A model generated the notes under the pieces. The model saw nothing but the letters and a program-made list of their open reading frames with translations. It had not been told where the DNA came from and searched no databases. From Betaproteobacteria bacterium (lineage in GTDB: Bacteria > Pseudomonadota > Gammaproteobacteria > Burkholderiales > Burkholderiaceae_C), in the NCBI GenBank assembly GCA_028870715.1, contig JAGWOZ010000005.1:1-52960 (forward strand): a DNA stretch of 52,960 bases, written 5' to 3'. Made by a program: the position numbers and the translations under genes. Positions 9,391 through 17,594 of the stretch are shown here, in pieces (position 1 is the first letter of the stretch; the number at the start of each line of letters is the position of its first letter).

Positions 9391-10631
9391 GCCCCGGCCT
9401 CCATGTTCTCGACGAGCAGCGCGATGCCCTGCCCGCCGCCGATGCAGGCCGAGGCGATGCCCCAGCGCGCACCGATGTGGCGCAGTTGTCGCGCGACGGT
9501 CAGGGTCAGCCGCACCCCTGTGGCGGCCAGCGGGTGGCCCAGGGCGATGGCGCCTCCGTGCACGTTCAGCCGCTCGATGTCCAGGCCCAGATCCTTGGCC
9601 ACGGCCAGGGTTTGCGCACCCTGCGCCTCGTTGATCTCGAAGCGGGAGATGGCGTCGAGCGGCAACCCCGTGCGCTGCAGCAGCAGGCGAATGGCCGGCG
9701 CCGGACCGATGCCCATGATCTCCGGAGGCACGCCGGCCACCGCCGCACCGGCGATGCGCGCCAGCGGTGGCCGCCCGTAGCGCTTGAGTGCTGCGCCATT
9801 GCCCACCAGCGCCGCAGCGGCCGCATCGGTCAACGCCGAACTGTTGCCCCCCGTCTGCACCCCGCCGGGATACACGCTGCGCAGTCCCGCAAGCACCTCC
9901 GCAGACGTCGGGCGCGGATGGGTGTCGCGCTCAGCCACCTTCAGCTTGCCGCTGAGGCGGATGCCGCGCGGCTTGTAGCCGTCCAGTTCGAAGGTCTCGC
10001 TGTGCACCGGCACGATCTCGTCATCAAACCAGCCGTCGGCCTGGGCCTGCACCGCACGGGTAAAGGAACGCGCGGCGAAGGCATCGACCTCTTCGCGAGT
10101 GATGCCGTAGCGCTGGGCGAGGTTCTCGGCGGTCTGAATCATGGATATGCCCGGCGCAGCATCGGTGAGCGCCTCCCACATGTAGTCCTTGAACCCGACG
10201 GGCGCGCCGAGGCGGAATCCCCCCCGGTGGTCAAAGGCGGCGATGGGGTTGCGGGTCATCGACTCGGTGCCGACCACCAGCACCAGATCGCGCCCGCCAC
10301 CCAGTTCCATGCCAGCCTGGCGGAATAGCTCGAATCCGGTGCCGCAAATGCGCTGCACCATCATCGCCGGGCGGTCGACGGGCACGCCCGCGTACAGCCC
10401 AATGTGCCGCGGCACATAGAACTGGTCGAAGCCGCCCGGGGCCATGTTGCCCGCCAGGGTCGTGTCCACCGACTCGGGCGACACGCCCGTGCGGGCGAAT
10501 AAGGCGCGCGCAGCCTTGATGCCCAGGTCGATCGGGTTGGCATCGGCAAAGGCGCCCATGTAGTCCACCTGTGGCGTGCGCAGGCCGTCAAGCACATACA
10601 CGTCGTCGAACGCGTTGAACAGTCCGCTCAT
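9387..10631 (-). CDS. Thiolase (acetyl-CoA acyltransferase)
   Basis: A 414-residue thiolase. The nucleophilic Cys lies in QRICGTGFE near residue 93, the catalytic His in GGAIALGHPLAATG, and the second Cys in ASACIGGGQGIALL near the C-terminus. It lacks obvious insertions apart from a slightly longer N-terminus. Start and stop overlap the crotonase and thioesterase genes by 4 bp each. In the pathway it would cleave a 3-ketoacyl-CoA to acetyl-CoA and an acyl-CoA shortened by two carbons, probably aroyl-CoA here. Confidence 0.94.
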   Translation of the reverse strand: MSGLFNAFDDVYVLDGLRTPQVDYMGAFADANPIDLGIKAARALFARTGVSPESVDTTLAGNMAPGGFDQFYVPRHIGLYAGVPVDRPAMMVQRICGTGFELFRQAGMELGGGRDLVLVVGTESMTRNPIAAFDHRGGFRLGAPVGFKDYMWEALTDAAPGISMIQTAENLAQRYGITREEVDAFAARSFTRAVQAQADGWFDDEIVPVHSETFELDGYKPRGIRLSGKLKVAERDTHPRPTSAEVLAGLRSVYPGGVQTGGNSSALTDAAAAALVGNGAALKRYGRPPLARIAGAAVAGVPPEIMGIGPAPAIRLLLQRTGLPLDAISRFEINEAQGAQTLAVAKDLGLDIERLNVHGGAIALGHPLAATGVRLTLTVARQLRHIGARWGIASACIGGGQGIALLVENMEAGA

Positions 10632-11449
10632 TGTGATTTCCCCACCTTGGCCGCGCGCTTGTCCAGAAACGCGCGCACGCGCTCCTTCGCCCCGTCGTCA
10701 CCCTGCGCAATGGACGAGATCAGCGACTCCATGAACAGTCCTTCGGTCGGTGGCAGCCCGGCGATGCGCGGCAATGCCTGCGTGACCGCATAGTTCGACA
10801 GCGGCGCATTGCCCGCGATGCGCTCGGCCAGCTCCACCGCCTTGGCCAGTCCTGCGCCCTCGTCCACCAGGTAGTTGGACAAGCCGCAGGACTGCCCTTC
10901 CTCCGCGTCGAACACCCGGCCCGTGAGCATCATGTCGGTCATGCGCGACACGCCGATCAGGCGCGGGATGCGCACCGATCCCCCGCCGCCGACGAAAATG
11001 CCACGCTGGCCTTCGGGCAGCGCATAGAAGGCGCTGCGCTCGGCGATGCGCAGGTGCGTGGCAGCGGCCAGTTCCAGACCACCGCCCACCACCGCGCCAT
11101 GCAGAACCGACAACACCGGCACAGGACCGAACTGGATGGCGTCGAACGCTGCGTGCCAGGAGCGCGAATGCTGCATGCCCTCCACCACGTTGCGCTCGGT
11201 GACCTCCGACAGGTCAAGCCCCGCGCAGAAATGTCCGCCCTCGCCGCTGATCACGGCCACGCGCACGTCCGATGGCAGATTGACAAACACGGTATGCAAC
11301 TGAGCGAGCAAGGCATCGCTCACCGAATTGCGCTTGGCCGGGCGGTTCAGCCGTACGTGCAAAAGCGCCCCGCGGCGCTCCACCCGTAGCAGGTCCAGAG
11401 CGGCGAACACGCCACCTGCGGGTTGAAAGTCTTTGAACATCGTCATCAT
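10628..11449 (-). CDS. Enoyl-CoA hydratase/isomerase (crotonase family)
   Basis: A 273-residue crotonase. The oxyanion-hole region is GGHFCAGLDLSE, the first catalytic Glu lies in GAVVGGGLELAAATHLRIA, and the second in ALPEGQRGIFVGGGGSVRI. The last block differs somewhat from the usual GLIPGxGGT motif. It follows the CoA-ligase gene with a 4-bp overlap. With feruloyl-CoA-synthetase-like ligases the crotonase can be a hydratase/aldolase (Ech) or a plain hydratase. The presence of a dehydrogenase and thiolase downstream favours a plain hydratase in a beta-oxidation route, though this cannot be settled from sequence. Confidence 0.92.
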   Translation of the reverse strand: MMTMFKDFQPAGGVFAALDLLRVERRGALLHVRLNRPAKRNSVSDALLAQLHTVFVNLPSDVRVAVISGEGGHFCAGLDLSEVTERNVVEGMQHSRSWHAAFDAIQFGPVPVLSVLHGAVVGGGLELAAATHLRIAERSAFYALPEGQRGIFVGGGGSVRIPRLIGVSRMTDMMLTGRVFDAEEGQSCGLSNYLVDEGAGLAKAVELAERIAGNAPLSNYAVTQALPRIAGLPPTEGLFMESLISSIAQGDDGAKERVRAFLDKRAAKVGKSQ

Positions 11450-13248
11450 TCCGGAAAGATGGTTTCGGCACAGCCGGCATAGAGCGCATCGACCAGGGCG
11501 CCCCGCACCCTGAGCACGGCGCCCTGGTTGATGTAGCCCTTGTCGGTGATTTCACCAGCGGCAATGTTGGGTGGCTCCTCGAGCACGAGGGCGCGCGTGG
11601 GTGTTTGCGACGATCCTCCACCCTGCTCCTGAAGGCAGCGCAGGACCGAGCCCACCTTGGCGCGCAGCTGGCCCGGGGGCAGCGCCGCGGCCTGTGCTGA
11701 GGGGAAAATGAGGAGCCCGACCTCACTGCGGTCGTGGCCGGTGACCACCACGTCCTGCGCCCAGGGTGCCAGCGCCGAGATCAGCCGCACGCGCAAGGTA
11801 CCCACCGACACCCAGGTGCCGGAGTTGAGCTTGAAATCTTCGGCGACCCGGCCATCGAACACGATGCCCTGCTCGGGATGCTCCGGGTCGGCCAGATAGC
11901 CCGCGTCACCGATGCAGTAGTAGCCCTCGGCGTCGAAGGCCTGGGCGGTGAGCTGCGGCGCATCGCGGTAGCCGGGAAAGATGTTGACGCCGCGCACGCG
12001 CATTTCCAGTTTTTCGCCGTTGGGCACGAACTTCACTTCCACCCCAGGCATGGGCAGGCCGATGTTTCCGGCCTTCTCCAGCCACCAGTGCGCGCTGGTA
12101 ATGGCCGGCGACGTCTCGGTGGAACCCCAGGAGGTGGTAAGCCAGATGGGCTCGCCACGAACGCGCAGGGCCAATGCCTGGAGCTGCTCCCAGGTGGATT
12201 GCGGGATGCCCGCTCCGGCATAGAACACGCCGCGCAGGCGGGAGAAAAAGGCTTGCGCCAGCGCGTCATCACCCTCCAGAAACGGCAGCAACATGTCCAA
12301 CCCGCGGGGCCCGTTGAAGTGAATGGTCGGGCGCACCTCGCAAAGATTGCGCACCGAGCGCTCAATCTGCTCCGGCAGCGGGCGCCCGTCGTCGATCGCG
12401 AGAAAGCCGCCGTTGCGCAGCACCATGTTCAGATTGTTGTTCGCACCGAAGGTGTGGCTCCAAGGCAACCAGTCAGCCAGCACCGGTTTCTCCGCGTCGA
12501 GGAAGCGCCAGACCTGCGCGATCATCTGCTGGTTGGCGCAGAGCATGCGATGGGTGTTGATCACGACCTTGGGGTGGCCCGTGGAGCCGGAGGTCAGCAA
12601 ATACTTCGCGTGTGTGTCGGGGGTGATCGCGTGGAACGCATCCATCACGGCCGGACCCTCTGCAGTCTGCACGAGGCTTTCAAAGCGCAGCGCGCCGGGG
12701 TAGGAATCCGCCCCTTGGCTGAACACTACCACCGCGTGCTGCCCCGAACTGGCGAGGGCTGGGCCGTAGACCGCAGCGTCCGAGGCATAGATCAGCGCCG
12801 CCCCCAGAGTGTTGAGGATGCCGTGAATCTTGGAGTAGTTTCCATCCTTGACCAAGCGGCAGTACGCGCTCGACACGGTGCACACGGCGCGGCCGATGTG
12901 CATGCCGGCCAACAACAGCAGCAGGTGGTCCAGCGCGTTGTCGGACAGCACCACGATCGGCGCCTGCGGCGTGAGCTTGAGGCCAAGCAGGCTCTGTGCA
13001 ATGCGGCCGACGCGTTCGCGCGTCTGCACCCAGGTCAGGCTGCGCCAGCCGCCGTCCGGTGCACGTTCGGCGAAGGCCGGCGCGTCGGGCGTGTCGCGCG
13101 CCCAGGTTTCGAGCCACTCGCCGATGCAGCGGGCATAGGGCCGCAGCGGCTCGGGCGAGCGCAACACGAAGCTGCCATCATCGAATTGCACCCGCACCAC
13201 GCGCTGCGGCGCCAGCCCGAGGCGGCTGGCTTGGGCCATCGCGTCCAT
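11446..13248 (-). CDS. Feruloyl-CoA synthetase-like acid:CoA ligase
   Basis: A 600-residue ANL-superfamily ligase of the feruloyl-CoA synthetase type. The phosphate-binding motif is LLTSGSTGHPKVV, the adenine-binding motif LTTSWGSTETSP, and the ATP-ribose Asp lies in YCIGDAGYLADP. The frame is open further upstream, but the ATG at 13,248 has a good Shine-Dalgarno (GGAGGG, 4 nt before ATG) while more upstream starts would put the operator palindrome inside the gene. It is the first gene of the catabolic operon. It activates a phenylpropenoic or related aromatic acid with ATP and CoA; the true substrate is unproven. Confidence 0.92.
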   Translation of the reverse strand: MDAMAQASRLGLAPQRVVRVQFDDGSFVLRSPEPLRPYARCIGEWLETWARDTPDAPAFAERAPDGGWRSLTWVQTRERVGRIAQSLLGLKLTPQAPIVVLSDNALDHLLLLLAGMHIGRAVCTVSSAYCRLVKDGNYSKIHGILNTLGAALIYASDAAVYGPALASSGQHAVVVFSQGADSYPGALRFESLVQTAEGPAVMDAFHAITPDTHAKYLLTSGSTGHPKVVINTHRMLCANQQMIAQVWRFLDAEKPVLADWLPWSHTFGANNNLNMVLRNGGFLAIDDGRPLPEQIERSVRNLCEVRPTIHFNGPRGLDMLLPFLEGDDALAQAFFSRLRGVFYAGAGIPQSTWEQLQALALRVRGEPIWLTTSWGSTETSPAITSAHWWLEKAGNIGLPMPGVEVKFVPNGEKLEMRVRGVNIFPGYRDAPQLTAQAFDAEGYYCIGDAGYLADPEHPEQGIVFDGRVAEDFKLNSGTWVSVGTLRVRLISALAPWAQDVVVTGHDRSEVGLLIFPSAQAAALPPGQLRAKVGSVLRCLQEQGGGSSQTPTRALVLEEPPNIAAGEITDKGYINQGAVLRVRGALVDALYAGCAETIFPE

Positions 13249-13265
13249 TCGTCCCTCCATGTACT

Positions 13266-13295
13266 CAACCATACACATGTGTATGTGTATGGTTG
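13266..13295. promoter_or_regulatory. Operator palindrome between ligase operon and tetR
   Basis: Perfect inverted repeat with 13-bp arms CAACCATACACAT and ATGTGTATGGTTG around a 4-bp centre. It lies 17 bp upstream of the chosen ligase start and 78 bp upstream of tetR, in the divergent control region. Size and symmetry are typical of a TetR-family dimer site, so it probably lets the adjacent TetR protein control the operon and itself. Confidence 0.75.
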
Positions 13296-13373
13296 AATCG
13301 TAACCCTACAATTGCGCTCTAAAATCAGTGCAAACCCGGGTGCCAGACCACAGGCCCACCGCGCGCACACCGC

Positions 13374-14018
13374 ATGCCAGCCGCCACCACGACCCGCCAG
13401 CCTCCCACTCCGCGCTCCAGCAAGGACACGGCCCGCCGCGACACGCTGACGCCCCAGCGATGGATCGAGGCGGCCACCGAAGTGCTGGTCGATCGCGGCA
13501 TCGACAATGTGCGCGTGGATGTGCTGGCCACCGAACTGTCGGTGACACGCGGCAGTTTCTACTGGCATTTCCGCGACCGCGAGGACCTGCTGCGCCAGGT
13601 GCTGCAAAGCTGGCGCGGCAGCGCGACCGTGCAACTGACCGCGCGTTTGCAACAAACGAGCCGCGACCCCAAGGCCCAGCTGCGCGACGTGCTCTCCCTG
13701 CCCTTTCGTGGCCGCGCTGCGGTCCGCGCCGCGCGCATCGAACTCGCCCTGCGTGCCTGGGCACGGCATGATGTGATTGCCCGCCAGGCGGTGGACGAGG
13801 CGGATGCCAGCCGCATCGACTACATCAGCCACTTGATCGAGTCGATCGGTTTCGCGCAACCCGAGGCGCGGCAGCGCGCCTTCCTGCTCTACAGCTACCT
13901 CATCGCCGAATCGCAGCTTGGCCCGGTGGGTACTGCTGCCGAACGGGCGGCACGGCGGCGCTTTGTCGAATGCCTGCTTCAGGCGCCGCTGCCGCCAGCC
14001 GCCAGTCAGCCCACGTAG
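13374..14018 (+). CDS. TetR family transcriptional regulator
   Basis: A 214-residue TetR-type repressor. The N-terminal helix-turn-helix is seen as RWIEAATEVLVDRGIDNVRV followed by LSVTRGSFYWHFRDREDLL, the diagnostic recognition helix. The C-terminal ligand domain has no close signature. It is divergent from the ligase operon and shares a 125-bp control region with a 30-bp palindrome. It probably senses the acid or its CoA ester and represses the operon. Its 3' end overlaps the convergent isomerase gene by 13 bp. Confidence 0.93.
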   Translation: MPAATTTRQPPTPRSSKDTARRDTLTPQRWIEAATEVLVDRGIDNVRVDVLATELSVTRGSFYWHFRDREDLLRQVLQSWRGSATVQLTARLQQTSRDPKAQLRDVLSLPFRGRAAVRAARIELALRAWARHDVIARQAVDEADASRIDYISHLIESIGFAQPEARQRAFLLYSYLIAESQLGPVGTAAERAARRRFVECLLQAPLPPAASQPT

Positions 14019-14647
14019 TCGGGCTGCCGTGCTGGCGCGGCAGCCTGAAATGCCTCGTGCATGCTGCAGTTCGCCGCGACCGCGCGCAGCTTCGGGTAGG
14101 GTTGCAGATCGCACTTCATCCGCTCGGCGTTCGCCACTTGCGGCACCAGGCAAATGTCTGCCAGGGTTGGGGCGTCGCCGAAGCAGTAGGGACCGCTACC
14201 ATGACGTTCGAGCTGCGCCTCGGCAGCGCGCAGCCCCTCGGCGATCCAGTGCGCATACCAGCGGTTCCTGGCCGCCTCGTCCGCACCCAGCTCCTCCTGC
14301 AGGTAGCGCAGCACCCGCATGTTGTTGATGGGGTGAATGTCGCAGGCGATGCCATGGGCAAATTCCAGCACGCGGGCGCGGGTCTTCGCATCAGCCGGGA
14401 TCAGCCGGGGCTGCGGGTGGGTCTGGTCCAGATAATCGATGATCGCTAGCGACTGGCTCAGCTCGAACCCATCATCGTCGCGCAGCAGCGGCACGCCGGC
14501 GGAGGGGTTGAGCGCCATGTAGGCCGCGCTGCGCTGCTCACGCCCGCGCAGGTTGACCGGCAGCACTTCGACGGCCAGGCCCTTGAGCGCCAGCGCAATG
14601 CGTACCCGATAGGAGGTCGAGCTGTTGAAAAAACTGTAGAGCTGCAA
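14006..14647 (-). CDS. maiA: Zeta-class glutathione S-transferase: maleylacetoacetate/maleylpyruvate isomerase
   Basis: A 213-residue zeta GST. The N-terminus YSFFNSSTSYRVRIALALKG carries the SSxSxRVRIAL motif diagnostic for the family, and NPSAGVPLLRDDDGFELSQSLAIIDYL is the glutathione-binding region. It catalyses glutathione-dependent cis-trans isomerisation of maleylacetoacetate or maleylpyruvate. It lies 4 bp after the fumarylpyruvate-hydrolase-type gene and is co-transcribed with it. With hydroxybenzoate-forming genes next door, the maleylpyruvate reaction of the gentisate pathway (NagL-like) is more likely than homogentisate degradation, but the two cannot be told apart here. Confidence 0.9.
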   Translation of the reverse strand: MQLYSFFNSSTSYRVRIALALKGLAVEVLPVNLRGREQRSAAYMALNPSAGVPLLRDDDGFELSQSLAIIDYLDQTHPQPRLIPADAKTRARVLEFAHGIACDIHPINNMRVLRYLQEELGADEAARNRWYAHWIAEGLRAAEAQLERHGSGPYCFGDAPTLADICLVPQVANAERMKCDLQPYPKLRAVAANCSMHEAFQAAAPARQPDYVG

Positions 14648-14651
14648 CGCA

Positions 14652-15362
14652 TCACTCCTTCGCCGTGATGCGAACCTTCAGGCTGCCCAGGGTGTCGATG
14701 CGGCCCTCCATCAGGTCGCCCGGCACCACGGCACCAACGCCCTCGGGCGTGCCCGTGAAGATCAGGTCGCCCGGGCGCAGTTCAAAGTAGCGTGACAGAT
14801 AAGCGATGGTCTCCGGCACTGACCAGATCAGCTGGGCGATGCTGCTGTCCTGCCGGGTTTCGCCGTTGACCGTAAGGACAATGCGTGCCTGCGCCAGGGC
14901 GCCCATGTTCGCACCCGACGGATGGATCGACCCCATCGGCGCACTTCCGTCATAGGCCTTTCCAATCTCCCAGGGGCGGCCGGCCTTTCGCATCTCGAGC
15001 TGCAGGTCGCGCCGGGTCATGTCCAGACCAACGGCATAGCCGAACACATGCTCCAGCGCCTTCTCCGCGGGGATATCGCGCCCGCCTTTGCCGATCGCTG
15101 CAACCAGCTCGATCTCGTGATGCAGGTTCTGGGTCATTGCCGGATACGGGGAATCGAGCGTTTGCCCCTGCGCAACTGGCACCACCGCGTCGGCCGGTTT
15201 GCAGAAGAAAAACGGCGGCTCGCGGTCAGGATCGAACCCCATCTCGCGCGCGTGGGCAGCGTAGTTGCGCCCCACGCAATAGACGCGGTGCACCGGGAAT
15301 TGCGCATCACGGCCGACGACAGGCACGCCCACCGGCGGCGGGGGGGCAAAGACGAAATCCAT
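14652..15362 (-). CDS. Fumarylacetoacetate hydrolase family protein, probable fumarylpyruvate hydrolase
   Basis: A 236-residue FAH-fold hydrolase. [34 protein letters not shown], the metal-binding [14 protein letters not shown] and [16 protein letters not shown] are the family blocks. The start at 15,362 has a Shine-Dalgarno AAGGAG; an upstream in-frame start adds 12 residues without homology. The length and FKP-type motifs fit fumarylpyruvate hydrolase (NagK-like), which yields fumarate and pyruvate. It forms a two-gene unit with the isomerase and is divergent from a LysR gene. No gentisate dioxygenase is present in the window, so the ring-cleavage step must be encoded elsewhere. Confidence 0.9.
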   Translation of the reverse strand: MDFVFAPPPPVGVPVVGRDAQFPVHRVYCVGRNYAAHAREMGFDPDREPPFFFCKPADAVVPVAQGQTLDSPYPAMTQNLHHEIELVAAIGKGGRDIPAEKALEHVFGYAVGLDMTRRDLQLEMRKAGRPWEIGKAYDGSAPMGSIHPSGANMGALAQARIVLTVNGETRQDSSIAQLIWSVPETIAYLSRYFELRPGDLIFTGTPEGVGAVVPGDLMEGRIDTLGSLKVRITAKE

Positions 15363-15495
15363 GAAGCTCTCCTTAGGGTGTGCGGAATGCGGCATCACTT
15401 GCGGCGTGCCAACTGGGCGGATTATCCGCCTGCATTCATTTCAATAACAATAAAATCTTTGCATCATCCATATCCATTTGAATATACCTTTAACG

Positions 15496-16407
15496 ATGAA
15501 CTGGACCGAACGCCTGCGGCCACGACAACTTCGCCTGCTCGACGTGCTAGCCCAAACGCACAATCTGAGCCACGCGGCCGACCGCCTTCACACCACGCAG
15601 CCCGCGCTGTCGAAGCAACTCAAGGAACTTGAGGACGCTGTGGGTCTGCCGCTGTTCGCCCGCCATGCCCGGGGGCTGCGACCGACCGCCTACGGCGAGG
15701 CGTTGCTGGTGCATGCGCGACACATCCTGGCGCAGATCGACCGGGCCGGCGCCGACATGGCCGCCCTGCGTGCGGGCAGTGCCGGACGGGTCGTGCTGGG
15801 CGCCTCTGGCGCAGCCGTATCGGACACCGCGCCGCGTGCGATGCTTGCGCTACTCGCGTGCATGCCACAGGCTCAGGTGCGATTGGTGGAGGGCACGATG
15901 GACCAGCTGGTTGGCCAGTTGCTGCAAGGCACCCTGGACGTAGTCGTCGGCCGCTCAGCACCGGAATTGCACGAGCCTGGGCTGCAGACCGAGACGCTAT
16001 ATAGCGAACCGCTGCGCCTTGTTGCGAGGCCAGGTCACCCGCTGTTTGAAGGCGAACCCGACTGGCACGACGTGCTCGCCTGCCGCTGGATCGTGTGGCC
16101 TCGCGGCACGCCCATCCGCGAAACGCTGGAGGCTGCATTGGCCGCCGCTGGCCAGCGATTGCCCGAGAATTGCGTGGAGTCCAATTCCCTCAGCGCCAAC
16201 CTCGCCCTGCTGGCCGACAGCGACATGATCGGCACCGCTTCGCACCGCGCTGCACGGCGCTTTGAGCAGGCGGGTGCGCTGCGCATGCTGCCGCTGACGC
16301 TGCACAGTGCGGGCTCGGTGGCCATGATGTGGCGGCAGGACGTAGGACAGCCACGGGCCCTTCAAAACATGTTGAGCTGCCTGCGCGAGGTGGCCGCCAC
16401 GAGATGA
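15496..16407 (+). CDS. LysR family transcriptional regulator
   Basis: A 303-residue LysR-type regulator. The N-terminal winged helix is RQLRLLDVLAQTHNLSHAAD with TTQPALSKQLKELEDAVG, and the effector domain starts near residue 90 (AGRVVLGASGA). The ATG at 15,496 is preferred over the upstream TTG at 15,478. A TTGCAT...TATACC pair (15,459 and 15,483, 18-bp spacing) could be its promoter. It is divergent from the isomerase/hydrolase pair and likely activates it with a ring-cleavage or aromatic inducer. The AT-rich 133-bp gap between the genes should hold the binding site. Confidence 0.92.
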   Translation: MNWTERLRPRQLRLLDVLAQTHNLSHAADRLHTTQPALSKQLKELEDAVGLPLFARHARGLRPTAYGEALLVHARHILAQIDRAGADMAALRAGSAGRVVLGASGAAVSDTAPRAMLALLACMPQAQVRLVEGTMDQLVGQLLQGTLDVVVGRSAPELHEPGLQTETLYSEPLRLVARPGHPLFEGEPDWHDVLACRWIVWPRGTPIRETLEAALAAAGQRLPENCVESNSLSANLALLADSDMIGTASHRAARRFEQAGALRMLPLTLHSAGSVAMMWRQDVGQPRALQNMLSCLREVAATR

Positions 16408-16555
16408 ACCCCGCGGCTTCACGTGCCTTTGCTGGGCCTGGGCGGCCAGTCGCTGCCAGGCGTTGTGTCGGGCAATGAACATGTGCCCGCGCTTTCCCAT
16501 TCCGCGCCCGGCCTGACGCACAGCGTCACATGGGCGAAACCGTCCGGGCAGGAGG

Positions 16556-16891
16556 GGGTCAAGCGAGCGACTTTCGCTTGTTGCTTCTCTCTCGGCTGGA
16601 TCAAATCACGGCAATGTAGAGCCGCAAAGTCACGTTCAAGGTCGACCCGAATGCCGCGCAGTTGGCGCAGCTTGAGGCGTGGACGCGACTGCACTGAGAG
16701 CTGTACAACGCGGCGCTCGAAGGGCGTATCGGCGCGCATGCAGCGCAACAAATCCCTCCACTGGACACGCCTGGGAAGGGGGTGGAGGCGAGACCCAAAC
16801 CTCTGCCACGGCAACGTGGCAAGTCCAGGTCATTGACCCGCGAAACCCCCACTACAGCGGCGTTAGGCGCTTAGTGGCCGGAGAGTTCATG
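16556..16891 (+). mobile_element. Deletion derivative of an IS200/IS605-type (TnpB) element
   Basis: A short, non-autonomous relic. The left part has a hairpin CAAGCGA / TCGCTTG (16,560-16,580), as expected for a subterminal palindrome. The body joins the first ~45 codons of a tnpB gene directly to its last ~35 codons. The right end AGTGGCCGGAGAGTTCATG closely matches the right end of the TnpB element at 22.5 kb (AGTGGCGGGAGAGTTTATG), which fixes the boundary near 16,891. The right flank is a copA gene fragment, so the element inserted there. Confidence 0.72.
16614..16874 (+). pseudogene. tnpB: tnpB remnant with large internal deletion
   Basis: In one frame the sequence reads a TnpB N-terminus (KVTFKVDPNAAQLAQLEAW) with stop codons at codons 2 and 28. 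It runs directly into a TnpB C-terminus containing ARPKPLPRQRGKS and TRETPTT, ending at TAG. The C-terminal part matches the tail of the TnpB gene at 22,495 almost residue for residue. Everything in between, including the RuvC catalytic residues and zinc finger, is missing. It cannot make an active nuclease, but its right end could still give rise to a guide-RNA-like transcript. Confidence 0.8.
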
Positions 16892-17096
16892 TGTTCACCG
16901 GGGTCTCGGCCACCACCAGCTCGAATTCGGTGCCGCGCAGCGCGCAGGCTGTCCCGGTACGCGTGCCTGGGGACGGACGCTGGGCGCGCGCGGCAAGCGC
17001 CGGCCCGAGCAGCACGCCACCGGCGGCCAACCTCTGCATGAAGCGGTGTCGCGCCACGCCGTGCGGAACAAGTAAGTCTGGGGAGGTGTGTCGCAT
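16892..17096 (-). pseudogene. copA: 5' fragment of a copA-type multicopper oxidase gene
   Basis: The first ~68 codons of a CopA-like copper-resistance oxidase: a Tat-like leader (RHRFMQRLAAGGVLLGPALAARAQ) followed by LRGTEFELVVAETPVN, the conserved N-terminal strand. It stops exactly at the right end of the deleted IS605-type element. In intact proteins the next residues are usually FTG; here the frame runs into the element and ends after one more residue. The rest of copA is not found on the other side of the element, so a deletion followed or accompanied the insertion. Confidence 0.65.
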
Positions 17097-17594
17097 GGGT
17101 TCGTTTTGCCTTCCTGGAATTGGCGGCGCAACCCGGACGGGTTGCGCGCACGTCGCGGAATGGGGCGTCCGATCACAAGCAACGCATGCTAGAAATGGCA
17201 CGCTCGGAAGATCACGCAGGCCGCCACGCGCACCGCCTAGCAGAACAGGATGTTCCTGCATCCAGCGTGCCAGCCCATTTTTTTCCTGGCAGGTCGTGCC
17301 GGCTCAGCCCCAGCGCCACGCTGGACCACGGGCAGGAGCCCGGCGCACCTCCGTCGGCCTGCGAGGGCATGGGCCAGACCCATTCGGCGTGTTTGGCTGC
17401 AGCCAACGTGAGAACCCAGGAGCCATGCAGCAATTCGGGCAGTAGCCCGAGATGCAGCATGGCCAAAGATGACGGAGCCCTGCTCTAAAAACCAATTTCA
17501 TGATTTGCGTCAAACACGTCCCCCGCCAACCCTCGACATTCAGATACATAAAGCATATGTTAGTTACAAATTGAAGTGACCACCGGGGATTGAA
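17097..17594. other. Region between copA fragment and lipoprotein gene
   Basis: About 500 bp with no firm gene. A minus-strand frame at 17,212-17,466 (84 codons) has a hydrophobic, His-rich start and could be a decayed small protein of the copper locus. It has no ribosome-binding site I can see and is not called. The last 100 bp before 17,595 are AT-rich and should hold the promoter of the lipoprotein gene. Confidence 0.4.

Noticed and set aside
11734-13296. 520-codon plus-strand frame opposite the CoA ligase
   Set aside because: No homology, no ribosome-binding site, and it mirrors the ligase codon pattern.
16419-16814. 131-codon minus-strand frame after lysR
   Set aside because: Half of it is antisense to the tnpB remnant and the rest shows no homology.
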